From positions 1 through 34,895 of the forward strand of contig JACPVA010000119.1 of assembly GCA_016191995.1 (NCBI GenBank): a DNA stretch of 34,895 bases. The letters run 5' to 3'. Within the stretch, counting starts at the first letter, position 1. The number at the start of each line of letters is the position of its first letter. The notes beneath the pieces are model-generated. The model had not been told where the DNA came from. It saw only the letters and a list, made by a program, of their open reading frames with translations, and made no database searches. The position numbers were made by a program, and so were the translations under genes. This document shows, piece by piece, positions 1 through 8,565 of this stretch. This DNA comes from Burkholderiales bacterium (lineage in GTDB: Bacteria > Pseudomonadota > Gammaproteobacteria > Burkholderiales > Burkholderiaceae_C).

Positions 1-144
1 ACGCTCGCCGAGCGGCGCCGCCGCGCATCCCGCCAGCGCGACCGCGACGATCGCAGCGCCGGCCGCGGCTGCCGCACGCACCGCGCGCGAGCCGGGCGCG
101 GCGCGCGGCGCAGCCGCACGCGGCATCGACAGGCGGCTGTCCAT
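1..144 (-). CDS. RND efflux outer-membrane channel lipoprotein, 5' part only
   Basis: Only the first 48 codons are in the window; the gene runs off the left edge. The visible product has a basic N-terminus, a hydrophobic Ala/Val-rich stretch and a lipobox (VALAGC, Cys about residue 38), so it is a lipoprotein. Its ATG shares one base with the stop codon of the RND pump gene (TGATG), which implies translational coupling. Third place in an adaptor-pump-channel operon and a lipoprotein signal are typical of NodT/OprM-family outer-membrane channels. The family is inferred from context because no channel domain is visible. An internal Met at residue 7 is an alternative start. Confidence 0.75.
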   Translation of the reverse strand, partial: MDSRLSMPRAAAPRAAPGSRAVRAAAAAGAAIVAVALAGCAAAPLGER

Positions 145-3100
145 CAGCGATCCTCCCGCGGCGCGTGCTCGTTGATATTCTCGGTCTGGTGCCGGTACAG
201 CATCTCCTGGCGCCGGCTGACCGGGGCCAGGCGGCGCACCAGGACATAGAACAGCGGGACGAAGAACACCGCCAGCACGGTGCCGGTGAGCATGCCACCG
301 ACGACGCCGGTGCCGATCGCGCGCTGGCTCGCCGAGCCTGCGCCGCTGGCCAGGAACAGCGGCAGCACGCCGAGCGTGAACGCCATCGAGGTCATCACGA
401 TCGGGCGGAAGCGCAGCCGCGCCGCCTCCAGCGCGGCGCGCATCGCGTCACGGCCCTGCGCCTGCGCGTCCTTGGCGAACTCGATGATCAGGATCGCGTT
501 CTTGGCCGACAGCCCGATGATCGTCACCAGCCCGACCTGGAAGTACACGTCGTTGGCGTAGCCGCGCAGCACCGTCGCCAGCACGACGCCGAGAACCCCG
601 AGCGGCACGACCATGATCACCGCGGCCGGGATCGACCAGCTCTCGTACAGCGCCGCCAGGCACAGGAAGACCGCCAGGATCGCGAAGCCGTACAGGATCA
701 TCGCCTGGTCGCCGGCGAGACGTTCCTCGCGGCTGATGCCGGTCCACTCGTGGCCGAAGCCCTCGGGCAGCTGGGCGATCAGGCGCTCGACCTCGGCCAT
801 CGCGTCGCCGGTCGAGTAGCCCGGCGCCGCCTCGCCGCCGATGCGCATCGCCGGGTAGCCGTTGTAGCGCACGGTCTGCATCGCACCGGTCGCCCAGCGC
901 GTGCTCGCGAAGGCCGCGAGCGGCACCGGCTCGCCGCGCGCATTGGGCGCGGTCAGGCGCAGCACGTCCTCGGGCTGCATGCGCGCCGGCGCATCGGCCT
1001 GGACGACGACGCGCTGCAAGCGCCCGCGGCTCGGGAAGTCGTTGACGTAGGCCGACCCGAGCGCGGTGGCGATCGTCGCGCTGACGGCGTCGAAGCTCAC
1101 GCCCAGCGCCGCCGCGCGCTCGCGGTCGACCTCGATCTGCAGCTGCGGCGCGTCCTCCAGCCCGTCCGGGCGCACCTGGGTCAGCACCGGGCTGCGACCG
1201 GCCATGCCGAGCAGCTGGTTGCGCGCCGCGACCAGCGCCTCGTGGCCGAGGCCGGCGCGGTCCTGCAGCCGCAGGTTGAATCCCGACGCGCTCCCCAGCT
1301 CGGGGATCGGCGGCGGGCTCAAGGGGAAGACGAAGGCATCGCGGATGCCCATGAACGCGCCGAAGGCACGCCCGGCCAGCGCCTGCGCCGACTGGCCCGC
1401 TCCGCTGCGCTCGTCCCAGTCCTTCAGGTTGACGAAGGCGAGCGCCGCATTCTGCCCCTGGCCGCTGAAGCTGAATCCGAGCACGCCGACCATCGCCTGC
1501 ACCTCGGGCTGCTTCAGCATGAAGCCCTCGACCTGCTCCATCACCGCGCGCGTGCGCTGCTGCGTCGCGCCGGGCGGAAGCTGGACGTTGACGATCAGGT
1601 AGCCCTGGTCCTCGGCCGGCAGGAACGACGCCGGCAGCCGCAGGTAGGCCCATGCGAGCGCGCCGGCGATGACGAGGTAGATCAGCATCAGCCGCGCGGC
1701 GCGCGGCAGCAGCGCCGCCACCCCGCTGCCGTAGCCGCGCGCGGTGCGCTCGAAGAAGCGGTTGAACCAGCCGAAGGGGCCGCGCGTGGCGTGCTCGTGC
1801 CCGGGCGCGAGCGGCTTCAGAAGCGTCGCGCACAGCGCCGGCGTCAGCGACAGCGCCATGAAGGCCGAGAAGCCGATCGACGCCACCATCACGGTGGCGA
1901 ACTGGCGGTAGATGTTGCCGACCGACCCGGGGAAGAAGGCCAGCGGCACGAAGACCGCGATCAGCACCACCGTGATGCCGACGATGGCGCCCTGGATCTG
2001 CCCCATCGCCTTGCGCGCCGCCTCGCGCGGGGCCAGGTGCTCCTCGCGCATGATGCGCTCGACGTTCTCGACGACGACGATCGCGTCGTCGACGACGATC
2101 CCGATCACCAGCACCATGCCGAACATCGTCAGCACGTTGATCGAGTAGCCCAGCGCCAGCAGCACCGCGAAGGTGCCCAGCAGCGCCACCGGCACGACGA
2201 TGGTCGGGATGATCGTGTAGCGGATCTTCTGCAGGAACAGCAGCATCACCAGGAAGACGAGCCCGACCGCTTCGAGCAGCGTTGCCGCGACCTGCGTGAT
2301 CGAGATGCGCACGAAGCGCGAGGTGTCGTACGGGATGACGTAGCTCATCCCGGCCGGGAAGTAGGCCTTCAGCTCGTCCATCCGGGCGCGGATCGCGGCC
2401 GCCGTCTGCAGCGCATTGCCGGTCGGCGCGAGCTGCACGCCGATCGCTGTCGACGGCTTGCCGTTCAGCCGCGCGCTGGTGGCGTAGAACTGGGCGCCGA
2501 GCTCGACGCGCGCGACATCGCGCAGCCGCACGGTCGAGCCGTCGGCATTGGCGCGCAGCAGGATGTCGCCGAAGGCGTCGACGTCCGAAAGCTGCCCTTC
2601 GACGACGACGGTGGCGGTGATGCCCTGCCCCGCCACATGCGGCAGCTCGCCGATGCTGCCGGCGGGAACCTGCGCGTTCTGGGCCCGGATCGCCGCCAGC
2701 ACCTGCGCGCTCGACAGCCCGTAGCCCTGCAGCTTCGCGGGGTCGATCCAAACCCGCATCGCCTGCTCGGTGCCGAACAGCTGGGCCTGGCCGACGCCGG
2801 GGACGCGCTGCAGCTCCGGCAGCACGTTGCGCGCCGCATAGTCGCCCAGCCGCACCGGGTCCCAGGCCGGGTCGGTCGAGCTGAGCACCGTCACGAGCAG
2901 GAAGTTCGAGCGCGCCTTCTCGACCCGCACCCCCTGCTGGGTCACCGCCGACGGCAGCCGCGGCGTGGCACGCGCGAGGCGGTTCTGCACCTCGACCTGC
3001 GCCAGGTCGGCGTCGGTGCCGGTCTCGAAGGTCAGCGTCAGGCTGCCGCTGCCGTTGGCCTGCGCGACCGACTCCATGTAGATCAGCCCGGGCGCACCGT

Positions 3101-3308
3101 TCATCTCGCGCTCGACGATCGCCAGCACGCTGTCCTCGAGCGTCTGCGCCGAGGCACCGGGGTAGCTGGCCGAGACGATGATCGACGGCGGCGCGACCGG
3201 CGGGTATTGCGAGACCGGCAGCTGCGTGATCGCGACCCCGCCGGCGACCATCAGGAACAGCGCGAGGACCCAGGCGAAGATGGGCCGATCGATGAAGAAG
3301 CTGGGCAT
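144..3308 (-). CDS. Multidrug efflux RND permease, HAE1 (AcrB/MexB) family
   Basis: A 1054-residue inner-membrane proton/drug antiporter, the usual length for AcrB/MexB. It opens with the typical MPSFFIDRPIFAWV start, followed by the porter-domain signature QLPVSQYPPVAPPSI, a TM4 segment with the essential Asp pair (VVDDAIVVVEN) and a TM11/TM12 end containing GLSAKNAILIIEFAKD. Twelve hydrophobic segments and two large periplasmic loops are arranged as in the family. GGAGG lies just before the ATG. The gene follows the adaptor gene after 15 nt and overlaps the channel gene by one base, so the three form an operon. HAE1 pumps export hydrophobic and amphiphilic drugs, solvents or bile-like compounds; the actual substrates cannot be told from sequence. 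Confidence 0.97.
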   Translation of the reverse strand: MPSFFIDRPIFAWVLALFLMVAGGVAITQLPVSQYPPVAPPSIIVSASYPGASAQTLEDSVLAIVEREMNGAPGLIYMESVAQANGSGSLTLTFETGTDADLAQVEVQNRLARATPRLPSAVTQQGVRVEKARSNFLLVTVLSSTDPAWDPVRLGDYAARNVLPELQRVPGVGQAQLFGTEQAMRVWIDPAKLQGYGLSSAQVLAAIRAQNAQVPAGSIGELPHVAGQGITATVVVEGQLSDVDAFGDILLRANADGSTVRLRDVARVELGAQFYATSARLNGKPSTAIGVQLAPTGNALQTAAAIRARMDELKAYFPAGMSYVIPYDTSRFVRISITQVAATLLEAVGLVFLVMLLFLQKIRYTIIPTIVVPVALLGTFAVLLALGYSINVLTMFGMVLVIGIVVDDAIVVVENVERIMREEHLAPREAARKAMGQIQGAIVGITVVLIAVFVPLAFFPGSVGNIYRQFATVMVASIGFSAFMALSLTPALCATLLKPLAPGHEHATRGPFGWFNRFFERTARGYGSGVAALLPRAARLMLIYLVIAGALAWAYLRLPASFLPAEDQGYLIVNVQLPPGATQQRTRAVMEQVEGFMLKQPEVQAMVGVLGFSFSGQGQNAALAFVNLKDWDERSGAGQSAQALAGRAFGAFMGIRDAFVFPLSPPPIPELGSASGFNLRLQDRAGLGHEALVAARNQLLGMAGRSPVLTQVRPDGLEDAPQLQIEVDRERAAALGVSFDAVSATIATALGSAYVNDFPSRGRLQRVVVQADAPARMQPEDVLRLTAPNARGEPVPLAAFASTRWATGAMQTVRYNGYPAMRIGGEAAPGYSTGDAMAEVERLIAQLPEGFGHEWTGISREERLAGDQAMILYGFAILAVFLCLAALYESWSIPAAVIMVVPLGVLGVVLATVLRGYANDVYFQVGLVTIIGLSAKNAILIIEFAKDAQAQGRDAMRAALEAARLRFRPIVMTSMAFTLGVLPLFLASGAGSASQRAIGTGVVGGMLTGTVLAVFFVPLFYVLVRRLAPVSRRQEMLYRHQTENINEHAPREDR

Positions 3309-3323
3309 GGCCTCCGCCTCGCG

Positions 3324-4613
3324 TCAGCCGCCGGCGGCCGGTTTTGCGCCACCCTGACCGGCCGCGGGCTGCGACGCGCCGCCGGGCCCGCCCGCAGCGG
3401 GCGCACCGGCTTCCGCAGCAGCCGCCGGCGGCTTGCCGGCCGCGCCCGGCTGCCAAGGCACCGGGTTGACCGGCGCGCCGGGCGCCATCATCTTCTGGAA
3501 GCCGTCGACGATCACGCGCTCGCCGGGCTGCAGCCCGCCGGTGACGACCCAGGCCGTGCCCGAGGAGCCGGCCACGGCCACCGGCCGGCGCTGCGGCACG
3601 TTCCCCTCGCCGACGACGAGCACCGTGTCGCCCTGCTGCGTGCGCGTCACCGCCTGCTGCGGAATCCTCACCGCGGCCGGCAGCGTCGCCTGCGCCAGCC
3701 GCACGCGAACATACTGCCCCGGCAGCAAGATGCCTTCAGGGTTGGGCAGTTCGGCGCGCAGCGTGACCTGGCCCGAGCTCGGGTCGACGCCGAGGTCGCT
3801 GAACAGCAGCCGGCCCGGCTGCGGCAGCTCGCTGCCATCGTCGAGGACGACGCGCACCGTCGCGCTGCCAGCGGCAGCGCCGCCCGCGCTGGCCGTGCGG
3901 CGCAGCCGCTGCAGTTCGGCGCTGGACTGCGTGAAGTTGACGTAGACGCTGCCGATCTGCTGGATCAGCGCCAGCGGCGTGGCCTCGGCGGCGCTCACCA
4001 GCGCGCCCTCGGTCACGAGCGCGCGGCCGATGCGCCCGCCGATCGGCGCCGTCACCTGCGTGTAGCCGAGGTTGATGCGCGCGGTCTGCAACGCCGCGCG
4101 CGCCGCGGCGACATCGGCCTCGGCCAGCCTGCGCGCCGACTCGGCATTCGCCAGGTCCTGGTCGCTGATCGCGCGCGCGGCGGCCAGCGGGCGGTAGCGC
4201 TCGGCGGTCAGCCTGGCCTGCGCGGCAGCGGCCTCGGCTTTCAGCAAGGTGGCCTGCGCGCTGTCCAGCGCCGCCTGGTACGGTGCCGGGTCGATGCGGT
4301 ATAGCGGCTGCCCCGGCCTGACATCGCTGCCCTCGCGGAACAGCCGCTGCTGGACGACACCGTTGACGCGCGCGCGCACCTGCGCCGAGCGCAGCGCCTC
4401 GATGCGGCCGGGCAGCTCGGAATCGACGGCGACGGCCTCGGGCCGCACATCGACGACGCCGACCGCCGCCGGCGGCATCCCGCCGCCGCCGGGGCCTGCG
4501 GGGCCACCGGCGCCTGCGGGAGCGCCGCCGTCGCCGCAGGCGGACAGCAGCAGCGCCACCAGCGTCGGCAGCAGAAGACGAAGGCGCAGGCGAACAGGGG
4601 CTGCAGTCGGCAC
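3324..4613 (-). CDS. RND efflux periplasmic adaptor (membrane-fusion) lipoprotein, AcrA/MexA family
   Basis: A 429-residue adaptor that would link the RND pump to the outer-membrane channel. The signal peptide ends in the lipobox LLLSAC (Cys26), followed by a Gly/Pro-rich linker. Next come a biotinyl-lipoyl half-domain (AQVRARVNGVVQQRLFREG), an alpha-helical hairpin (about residues 105-180), the second lipoyl half (INLGYTQVTAPIGGRIGRAL) and beta-barrel and membrane-proximal domains. The C-terminus is an unusual Ala/Gly/Pro-rich tail of about 45 residues. The start is GTG, with an AAGGC-like Shine-Dalgarno about 7 nt upstream. First gene of the operon; it diverges from tetR, and a leader of roughly 230 nt precedes it if the -10 element at 4852-4857 is used. 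Confidence 0.95.
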   Translation of the reverse strand: MPTAAPVRLRLRLLLPTLVALLLSACGDGGAPAGAGGPAGPGGGGMPPAAVGVVDVRPEAVAVDSELPGRIEALRSAQVRARVNGVVQQRLFREGSDVRPGQPLYRIDPAPYQAALDSAQATLLKAEAAAAQARLTAERYRPLAAARAISDQDLANAESARRLAEADVAAARAALQTARINLGYTQVTAPIGGRIGRALVTEGALVSAAEATPLALIQQIGSVYVNFTQSSAELQRLRRTASAGGAAAGSATVRVVLDDGSELPQPGRLLFSDLGVDPSSGQVTLRAELPNPEGILLPGQYVRVRLAQATLPAAVRIPQQAVTRTQQGDTVLVVGEGNVPQRRPVAVAGSSGTAWVVTGGLQPGERVIVDGFQKMMAPGAPVNPVPWQPGAAGKPPAAAAEAGAPAAGGPGGASQPAAGQGGAKPAAGG

Positions 4614-4706
4614 GGGAATCGCCTTGGGTTTGCGGTGGATGCGTGGGCTCGGGGGGCGTCGGCGCGCGCTGCGGGCGGCGCGGTCGGGAAGTGTGCCGCG
4701 GGCGGG

Positions 4707-4720
4707 TTACGGTTCCGTAA
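4707..4720. promoter_or_regulatory. Inverted repeat TTACGG-TT-CCGTAA in efflux operon leader
   Basis: TTACGGTTCCGTAA has perfect 6-bp arms and a 2-bp centre. It lies about 95 nt upstream of the adaptor GTG and about 130 nt from the main operator candidate. It could be a second protein-binding site or a small RNA hairpin in the leader. Its role is unknown. A 19-nt stretch at 4700-4718 matches 24379-24397, in the copper promoter region, at 17 positions. Confidence 0.4.
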
Positions 4721-4852
4721 AGACCTCGGACCTGGCACGGCCGCCTCAGGGCCGCCGTCTCGCGGCCTGCCTGCAGGACGCGCCGCGTCGGGCCAGCCGA
4801 CGATACTCGCGACGTCGCAACCGGCGGCGCAGCGGGATCCCGAGGTCGCGGA

Positions 4853-4878
4853 GTATACCTACACCGTAGAATGTAAAC
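4853..4878. promoter_or_regulatory. Probable TetR operator overlapping two divergent -10 elements
   Basis: The segment GTATACCT...ATGTAAAC forms an imperfect 26-bp palindrome (8 of 13 paired positions match, pattern GTNTACNTNC and its mirror) in otherwise very GC-rich DNA. It contains a plus-strand -10-like TAGAAT (4867-4872) pointing at tetR. It also overlaps a minus-strand -10-like TATACT (4852-4857) pointing at the efflux operon. No good -35 is visible for either. AcrR/TtgR-type repressors typically bind such overlapping divergent promoters and repress both. That this is the operator is inferred from position and symmetry. Confidence 0.55.
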
Positions 4879-4922
4879 GTCGGCGCGCCGCGCTGCCCCT
4901 GCCGCCAACCCGCCACCGACCG

Positions 4923-5576
4923 ATGCCCCGCCGGACCAAGGCCGAAGCGCAAGCCACCCGCGCCAGCCTGCTCGACGCCGCCGAGCGGCTGTTCCAGGCG
5001 CGCGGCGTCTCGCGCAGCTCGCTGCAGCAGATCGCCGAAGCGGCCGGAGTCACGCGCGGCGCGGTCTACTGGCATTTCCGCGACAAGGGCGAGCTGTTCG
5101 CCGCGATGATGGAGCGCGCCCGGCTGCCGATGGAAGAAGCACCCAGCCCGGCCGAAGGCACGCAGACCGTGGCCGGGCCCGTGGCGCTGGCGGCCTTGCG
5201 TGACGCGCTGCTGCGCACGCTGGCGCGCATCGCCGGCGACGCGCGCGTGCGCGGCCTGCTCGAGATCGCGCTGCACAAGGTCGAGTTCGTCGACGAGCTG
5301 GCCGCGGTGCGCGAACGCCACCACCAGGCGATGGACGAGCACCGCGCGGCGATCGAGCGCTGCCTGCGGCGTGCCGGGCGACCGGCGGCGACCGTGGCCG
5401 ACGAGGCGCTGGGCCTCAATGCGCTGGTCGCCGGCCTCATCCACGCCTGGATGCTGGCCCCCGGCAGCTTCGACCTCGTCGCGCGCGGGCGCACCGCGAT
5501 CGACACCTACCTCGCAGGGCTCGCGCCGCCGTCGGCGCCAGCCGCGCCGCAGCGCCGCCAGCGCAGCCGCCGATGA
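4923..5576 (+). CDS. TetR-family repressor of the divergent efflux operon (AcrR/TtgR type)
   Basis: A 217-residue regulator. The N-terminal helix-turn-helix (about residues 10-55) is a classical TetR_N domain: LLDAAERLFQARGVSRSSLQQ, then IAEAAGVTRGAVYWHFRDKGELF. The alpha-helical C-terminal domain (about 70-205) matches the ligand-binding/dimerisation domain of AcrR/TtgR/SmeT proteins. The ATG at 4923 was chosen because translation upstream of it is a shadow with no homology and would cross the operator. It is divergent from the adaptor-pump-channel operon, as efflux repressors usually are. Its stop overlaps the start of the next gene (ATGA), so it is co-transcribed with a membrane protein that is not a normal partner of efflux repressors. 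Expected to be relieved by pump substrates and to be autoregulated. Confidence 0.93.
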   Translation: MPRRTKAEAQATRASLLDAAERLFQARGVSRSSLQQIAEAAGVTRGAVYWHFRDKGELFAAMMERARLPMEEAPSPAEGTQTVAGPVALAALRDALLRTLARIAGDARVRGLLEIALHKVEFVDELAAVRERHHQAMDEHRAAIERCLRRAGRPAATVADEALGLNALVAGLIHAWMLAPGSFDLVARGRTAIDTYLAGLAPPSAPAAPQRRQRSRR

Positions 5577-6223
5577 AGACGCCCGAGTGGTGGACCTTGT
5601 CGACCGCGCAGCTCGCGGTCGAGGCGCTGGCGATCGTCGCCTTCGCGCTGTCGGGCGTCATCGAGGGCGCGCGCAAGCGGCTGGACGTGGTCGGCGTCTG
5701 CGTCGTCGCCGGCCTGGCGGCGTTCGGCGGCGGCACGCTGCGCGACGTGCTGCTGGACCGCCGGCCGCTATTCTGGATCGAGCACCCCGGCTGGCTGTGG
5801 GGCGTGCTGGCACTCGGGATCGGTGCGATGCTGCTGATGCGCGCCCAGCACCTCGAGCCGACCGAGCGTGCGATGCAATGGCCCGACGCGATCGGGCTGG
5901 CGCTGTTCAACGCCAGCGGGCTGCAGATCGCGCTGGCCGCCGGGCTGCCGGCGCTGCCGGCGGTGCTGATGGGTGTCGTCACCGCGACCTTCGGCGGCGT
6001 GCTGCGCGACATCGTCTGCAACGAGATCCCGCACGCCTTCAGCGACCACCGGCCCTACGCGGTGTGCGCCTTCGCCGGGGGCTGGCTGGGGGTCGCCGCG
6101 GCCGGCGCCGGCATGGGCGAAGGCAGCGTGCTGCTGCTGACCGCCGGCAGCACGCTGGCGCTGCGCGCGCTGGCAGTCGTCTTCGACTGGCGGCTGCCGG
6201 GCTGGCGCGACGCCGGGCGTTGA
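5573..6223 (+). CDS. TRIC/YicG-type (UPF0126) inner-membrane protein
   Basis: A 216-residue protein with about seven hydrophobic segments arranged as two internal repeats. Each repeat carries the family signature: AFGGGTLRDVLLDR in the first half and TFGGVLRDIVCNE in the second. These GGG/GG-x-x-RD motifs define the UPF0126 (Gly_transporter/TRIC-like) family, whose prokaryotic members form trimeric cation channels in structural studies. The physiological ion or substrate is not known here. The ATG lies in the tetR stop (4-nt overlap), so translation is probably coupled to the efflux repressor. Whether the two are functionally linked is open. Confidence 0.9.
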   Translation: MKTPEWWTLSTAQLAVEALAIVAFALSGVIEGARKRLDVVGVCVVAGLAAFGGGTLRDVLLDRRPLFWIEHPGWLWGVLALGIGAMLLMRAQHLEPTERAMQWPDAIGLALFNASGLQIALAAGLPALPAVLMGVVTATFGGVLRDIVCNEIPHAFSDHRPYAVCAFAGGWLGVAAAGAGMGEGSVLLLTAGSTLALRALAVVFDWRLPGWRDAGR

Positions 6224-6319
6224 CATCGCGCCCGCGCCGCACGCCTGGCCGCGCGCCGCACGACAATACCGGCCCGGCCTGCCCGCGACGGCCGGCCCGC
6301 AGCGAACCGAGCCCCGCCG

Positions 6320-7861
6320 ATGACCCCCGACCCCCGACTGCTGCGCGAGCGCATCGCGCGCTGGCCGACCGACCGCCTCACCGGCATGCGCCGCGGCATC
6401 GAGCGCGAAGGCCTGCGCGCGCTGCCCGACGGCACGTTGGCGCTGACCCCGCATCCGGCCGCACTCGGCGCGGCGCTGACGCATCCGCACATCACGACCG
6501 ACTTCAGCGAGTCGCAGCTCGAGCTGATCACCGGCGTACACGCGACGATCGACGGCTGCCTGGGCGAGCTGCAGCGCATCCACCAGTTCGTCTGGCGCAG
6601 CCTGGCCGACGAGCTGCTGTGGGCCGCGAGCATGCCGTGCACGCTGCCGGCCGACGAGACGATTCCGGTGGCGCGCTTCGGCACCAGCAATATCGGCCGC
6701 GCCAAGAGCGTCTACCGCATCGGGCTGGGGCACCGCTACGGCAAGCGCATGCAGACGATCTCGGGCGTGCACTACAACTGGTCGCTGCCCGGGCTCGGCA
6801 ACGACGACCACTTCGCGCTGATCCGCAACTTCCGCCGCCATGCCTTCGTCCTGCTGACGCTGTTCGGCGCCTCGCCGGCGGTGTCGGCCAGCTTCGTCGC
6901 CGGGCGGCCACACGGGCTGCAGCCGCTCGCGACGCAGACGCTGGGGCTGCCGCACGCGACCACGCTGCGCATGGGGCGGCTGGGCTACCAGAGCGACGCC
7001 CAGGCGGCGCTGGCGGTCAGCTACAACTGCCTGGAGAGTTACGCCGCCTCCTTGCACACGGCGCTGACGCGGCCGCATCCGCCGTACGAGGCGATCGGCA
7101 TCCGCACCCCCGGCGGCGAATACAACCAGCTCGCCACCAGCCTGTTGCAGATCGAGAACGAGTTCTACGGCACGATCCGCCCCAAGCGCGTGATCCGGCC
7201 CGGCGAGCGCCCGCTGCACGCGCTGCGCGACCGCGGCGTCGAGTACATCGAGGTTCGCTGCCTGGACCTGGACCCGTTCTCGCCCGTCGGCGTGGCGGCA
7301 CCGACGCTGGCCTTCGTCGACGTCTTCCTGCTGCACTGCCTGCTCGCCGACAGCCCGCCGGACCACCCGCTCGAGATCGCCTCGCTGGCGCGCAACCAGG
7401 AGCGCACCGCGACGCGTGGGCGCGAGCCCGGGCAGGCGCTGGAGTGCTGCGAAGGCGGCGTCGTCGGGTTGCAGGAATGGGCGTTCGCGCTGATCGAGGA
7501 GTGCGAGCCGATCGCGCAGGCGCTCGACACCGCGTTCGGCGGCCGCACCTATGCCGACGCGGTGCGCGCGGCCCGAAACGCACTGGAAGACCCGGCGCGG
7601 CTGCCGTCGGCGCGTGTGCTCGACGAGATGGGGCGCGAGCACGACATGGGCTTCAACGCCTTCGCGCGCGCGCGCTCGCGCGCCGCCGGCGAGGCCTTGC
7701 TGGCGCTGCCGTGGACGCCGTCCGAACAGTCGCGCTTCGAGGCCTGCGCCGGGCGTTCGCGGCGCGAGCAGGCCGAGCTCGAGGCGAGCGAAAGCCTGCC
7801 GTTCGAGGACTACCGGCAGCACTATGTCTCGGCGCAGCGGCTGATGCCGGCGGCGGGCTGA
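6320..7861 (+). CDS. gshA: Glutamate-cysteine ligase, type 1
   Basis: Joins L-glutamate and L-cysteine using ATP to give gamma-glutamylcysteine, the first and rate-limiting step of glutathione synthesis in the cytoplasm. The 513-residue product has the family's opening (RRGIEREGLRALPDGTLALTPHPAALGAALTHP), the active-site region TTDFSESQLELITG, and the downstream blocks YRIGLGHRYGKRMQTISGVHYNWSL and IQIENEFYG/IRPKR. Its length is normal for the proteobacterial enzyme. The upstream 96 nt hold no gene and only a weak GACAAT -10-like element; the Shine-Dalgarno is weak. A glutathione S-transferase gene follows after 95 nt. Glutathione supply also matters for buffering copper, though the gene lies outside the copper cluster. 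Confidence 0.96.
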   Translation: MTPDPRLLRERIARWPTDRLTGMRRGIEREGLRALPDGTLALTPHPAALGAALTHPHITTDFSESQLELITGVHATIDGCLGELQRIHQFVWRSLADELLWAASMPCTLPADETIPVARFGTSNIGRAKSVYRIGLGHRYGKRMQTISGVHYNWSLPGLGNDDHFALIRNFRRHAFVLLTLFGASPAVSASFVAGRPHGLQPLATQTLGLPHATTLRMGRLGYQSDAQAALAVSYNCLESYAASLHTALTRPHPPYEAIGIRTPGGEYNQLATSLLQIENEFYGTIRPKRVIRPGERPLHALRDRGVEYIEVRCLDLDPFSPVGVAAPTLAFVDVFLLHCLLADSPPDHPLEIASLARNQERTATRGREPGQALECCEGGVVGLQEWAFALIEECEPIAQALDTAFGGRTYADAVRAARNALEDPARLPSARVLDEMGREHDMGFNAFARARSRAAGEALLALPWTPSEQSRFEACAGRSRREQAELEASESLPFEDYRQHYVSAQRLMPAAG

Positions 7862-7956
7862 GGCCACGCCGCGCATTCGACCCCACGGCAGACGGCCGGG
7901 CCCGATCGCGGCGATGATCTCGGCCCGCTACCCCATCCCGCACGGAGACAACCCGC

Positions 7957-8565
7957 ATGAAGCTCTACTACAGCCCCGGCGCCTGCTCGCTGGCATCGCA
8001 CATCGTGCTGCACGAGTCCGGCCTGCCGTTCCAGGGCGTGGTCGCCAGCACGAAGACGAAGAAGCTGGCCGACGGCAGCGACTACACGGCGATCAACCCG
8101 CTCGGCTACGTGCCGCTGCTCGAGCTCGACGACGGCCAGCACCTGCGCGAAGGCCCGGCCATCATGCAGTATGTCGCCGACCAGGTGCCGGCGAAGAAGC
8201 TGATCCCGGCCTGGGGCACGATGCCGCGTTACCGGGCGATCGAGTGCCTCAACTTCATTGCGACCGAGCTGCACAAGGGTTTCTCGCCGCTGTTCAATCC
8301 GGCGATGCCCGAGGACGCGAAGGCGCTGGCGCGCACCCGGCTCGTCGACCGCCTGAAATGGGTCGACAGCCAGCTCGAGGGCCGCGACTACCTGCTCGGC
8401 AGCACGTTCAGCGTGCCCGACGCCTACCTGTTCGTTGTCGCCGGCTGGGGCAAGCATGTCGGCGTCGACATCGCGACGCTGCGGCACCTGGGCGCCTTCA
8501 TGGCCCGCATGGCGGCACGTCCGGGCGTGCAGGCGGCGCTCAAGGCCGAGGGATCGCTGAAGTAG
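7957..8565 (+). CDS. Glutathione S-transferase, bacterial beta-class type
   Basis: A 202-residue cytosolic GST. The thioredoxin-fold N-terminal domain starts MKLYYSPGACSLASHIVLHE, which carries the Cys10 typical of beta-class enzymes. It includes the cis-Pro segment NPLGYVPLLEL and the Glu/Gly of the glutathione site (LREGPAIMQYVAD). The C-terminal helical domain holds the N-capping-box region (YLLGSTFSVPDAYLFVVAGW). It conjugates glutathione to electrophiles; the specific substrate is unknown. GGAGA sits about 8 nt before the ATG. It follows gshA after 95 nt in the same direction, so the enzyme lies next to the gene that makes its cofactor. Confidence 0.94.
   Translation: MKLYYSPGACSLASHIVLHESGLPFQGVVASTKTKKLADGSDYTAINPLGYVPLLELDDGQHLREGPAIMQYVADQVPAKKLIPAWGTMPRYRAIECLNFIATELHKGFSPLFNPAMPEDAKALARTRLVDRLKWVDSQLEGRDYLLGSTFSVPDAYLFVVAGWGKHVGVDIATLRHLGAFMARMAARPGVQAALKAEGSLK

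Larger units (their letters stand above)
4614..4922. other. Divergent intergenic region between efflux operon and tetR
   Basis: This 309-nt gap has no gene of its own. Open frames crossing it are Arg/Pro-rich and lack family features. It holds an AT-richer 26-bp imperfect palindrome near tetR (4853-4878) and a 14-bp inverted repeat (4707-4720) inside the probable leader of the efflux operon. Both are listed separately. Confidence 0.7.

Noticed and set aside
2080..2105. Palindromic-looking GTCGTCGACGAC run
   Set aside because: It encodes the conserved Val-Asp-Asp of RND TM4; the symmetry follows from codon choice.
165..4304. A 1379-codon plus-strand open frame
   Set aside because: It is antisense to the RND pump and adaptor, very rich in Arg/His/Gln/Asp with no domain; an artefact of high GC third positions.
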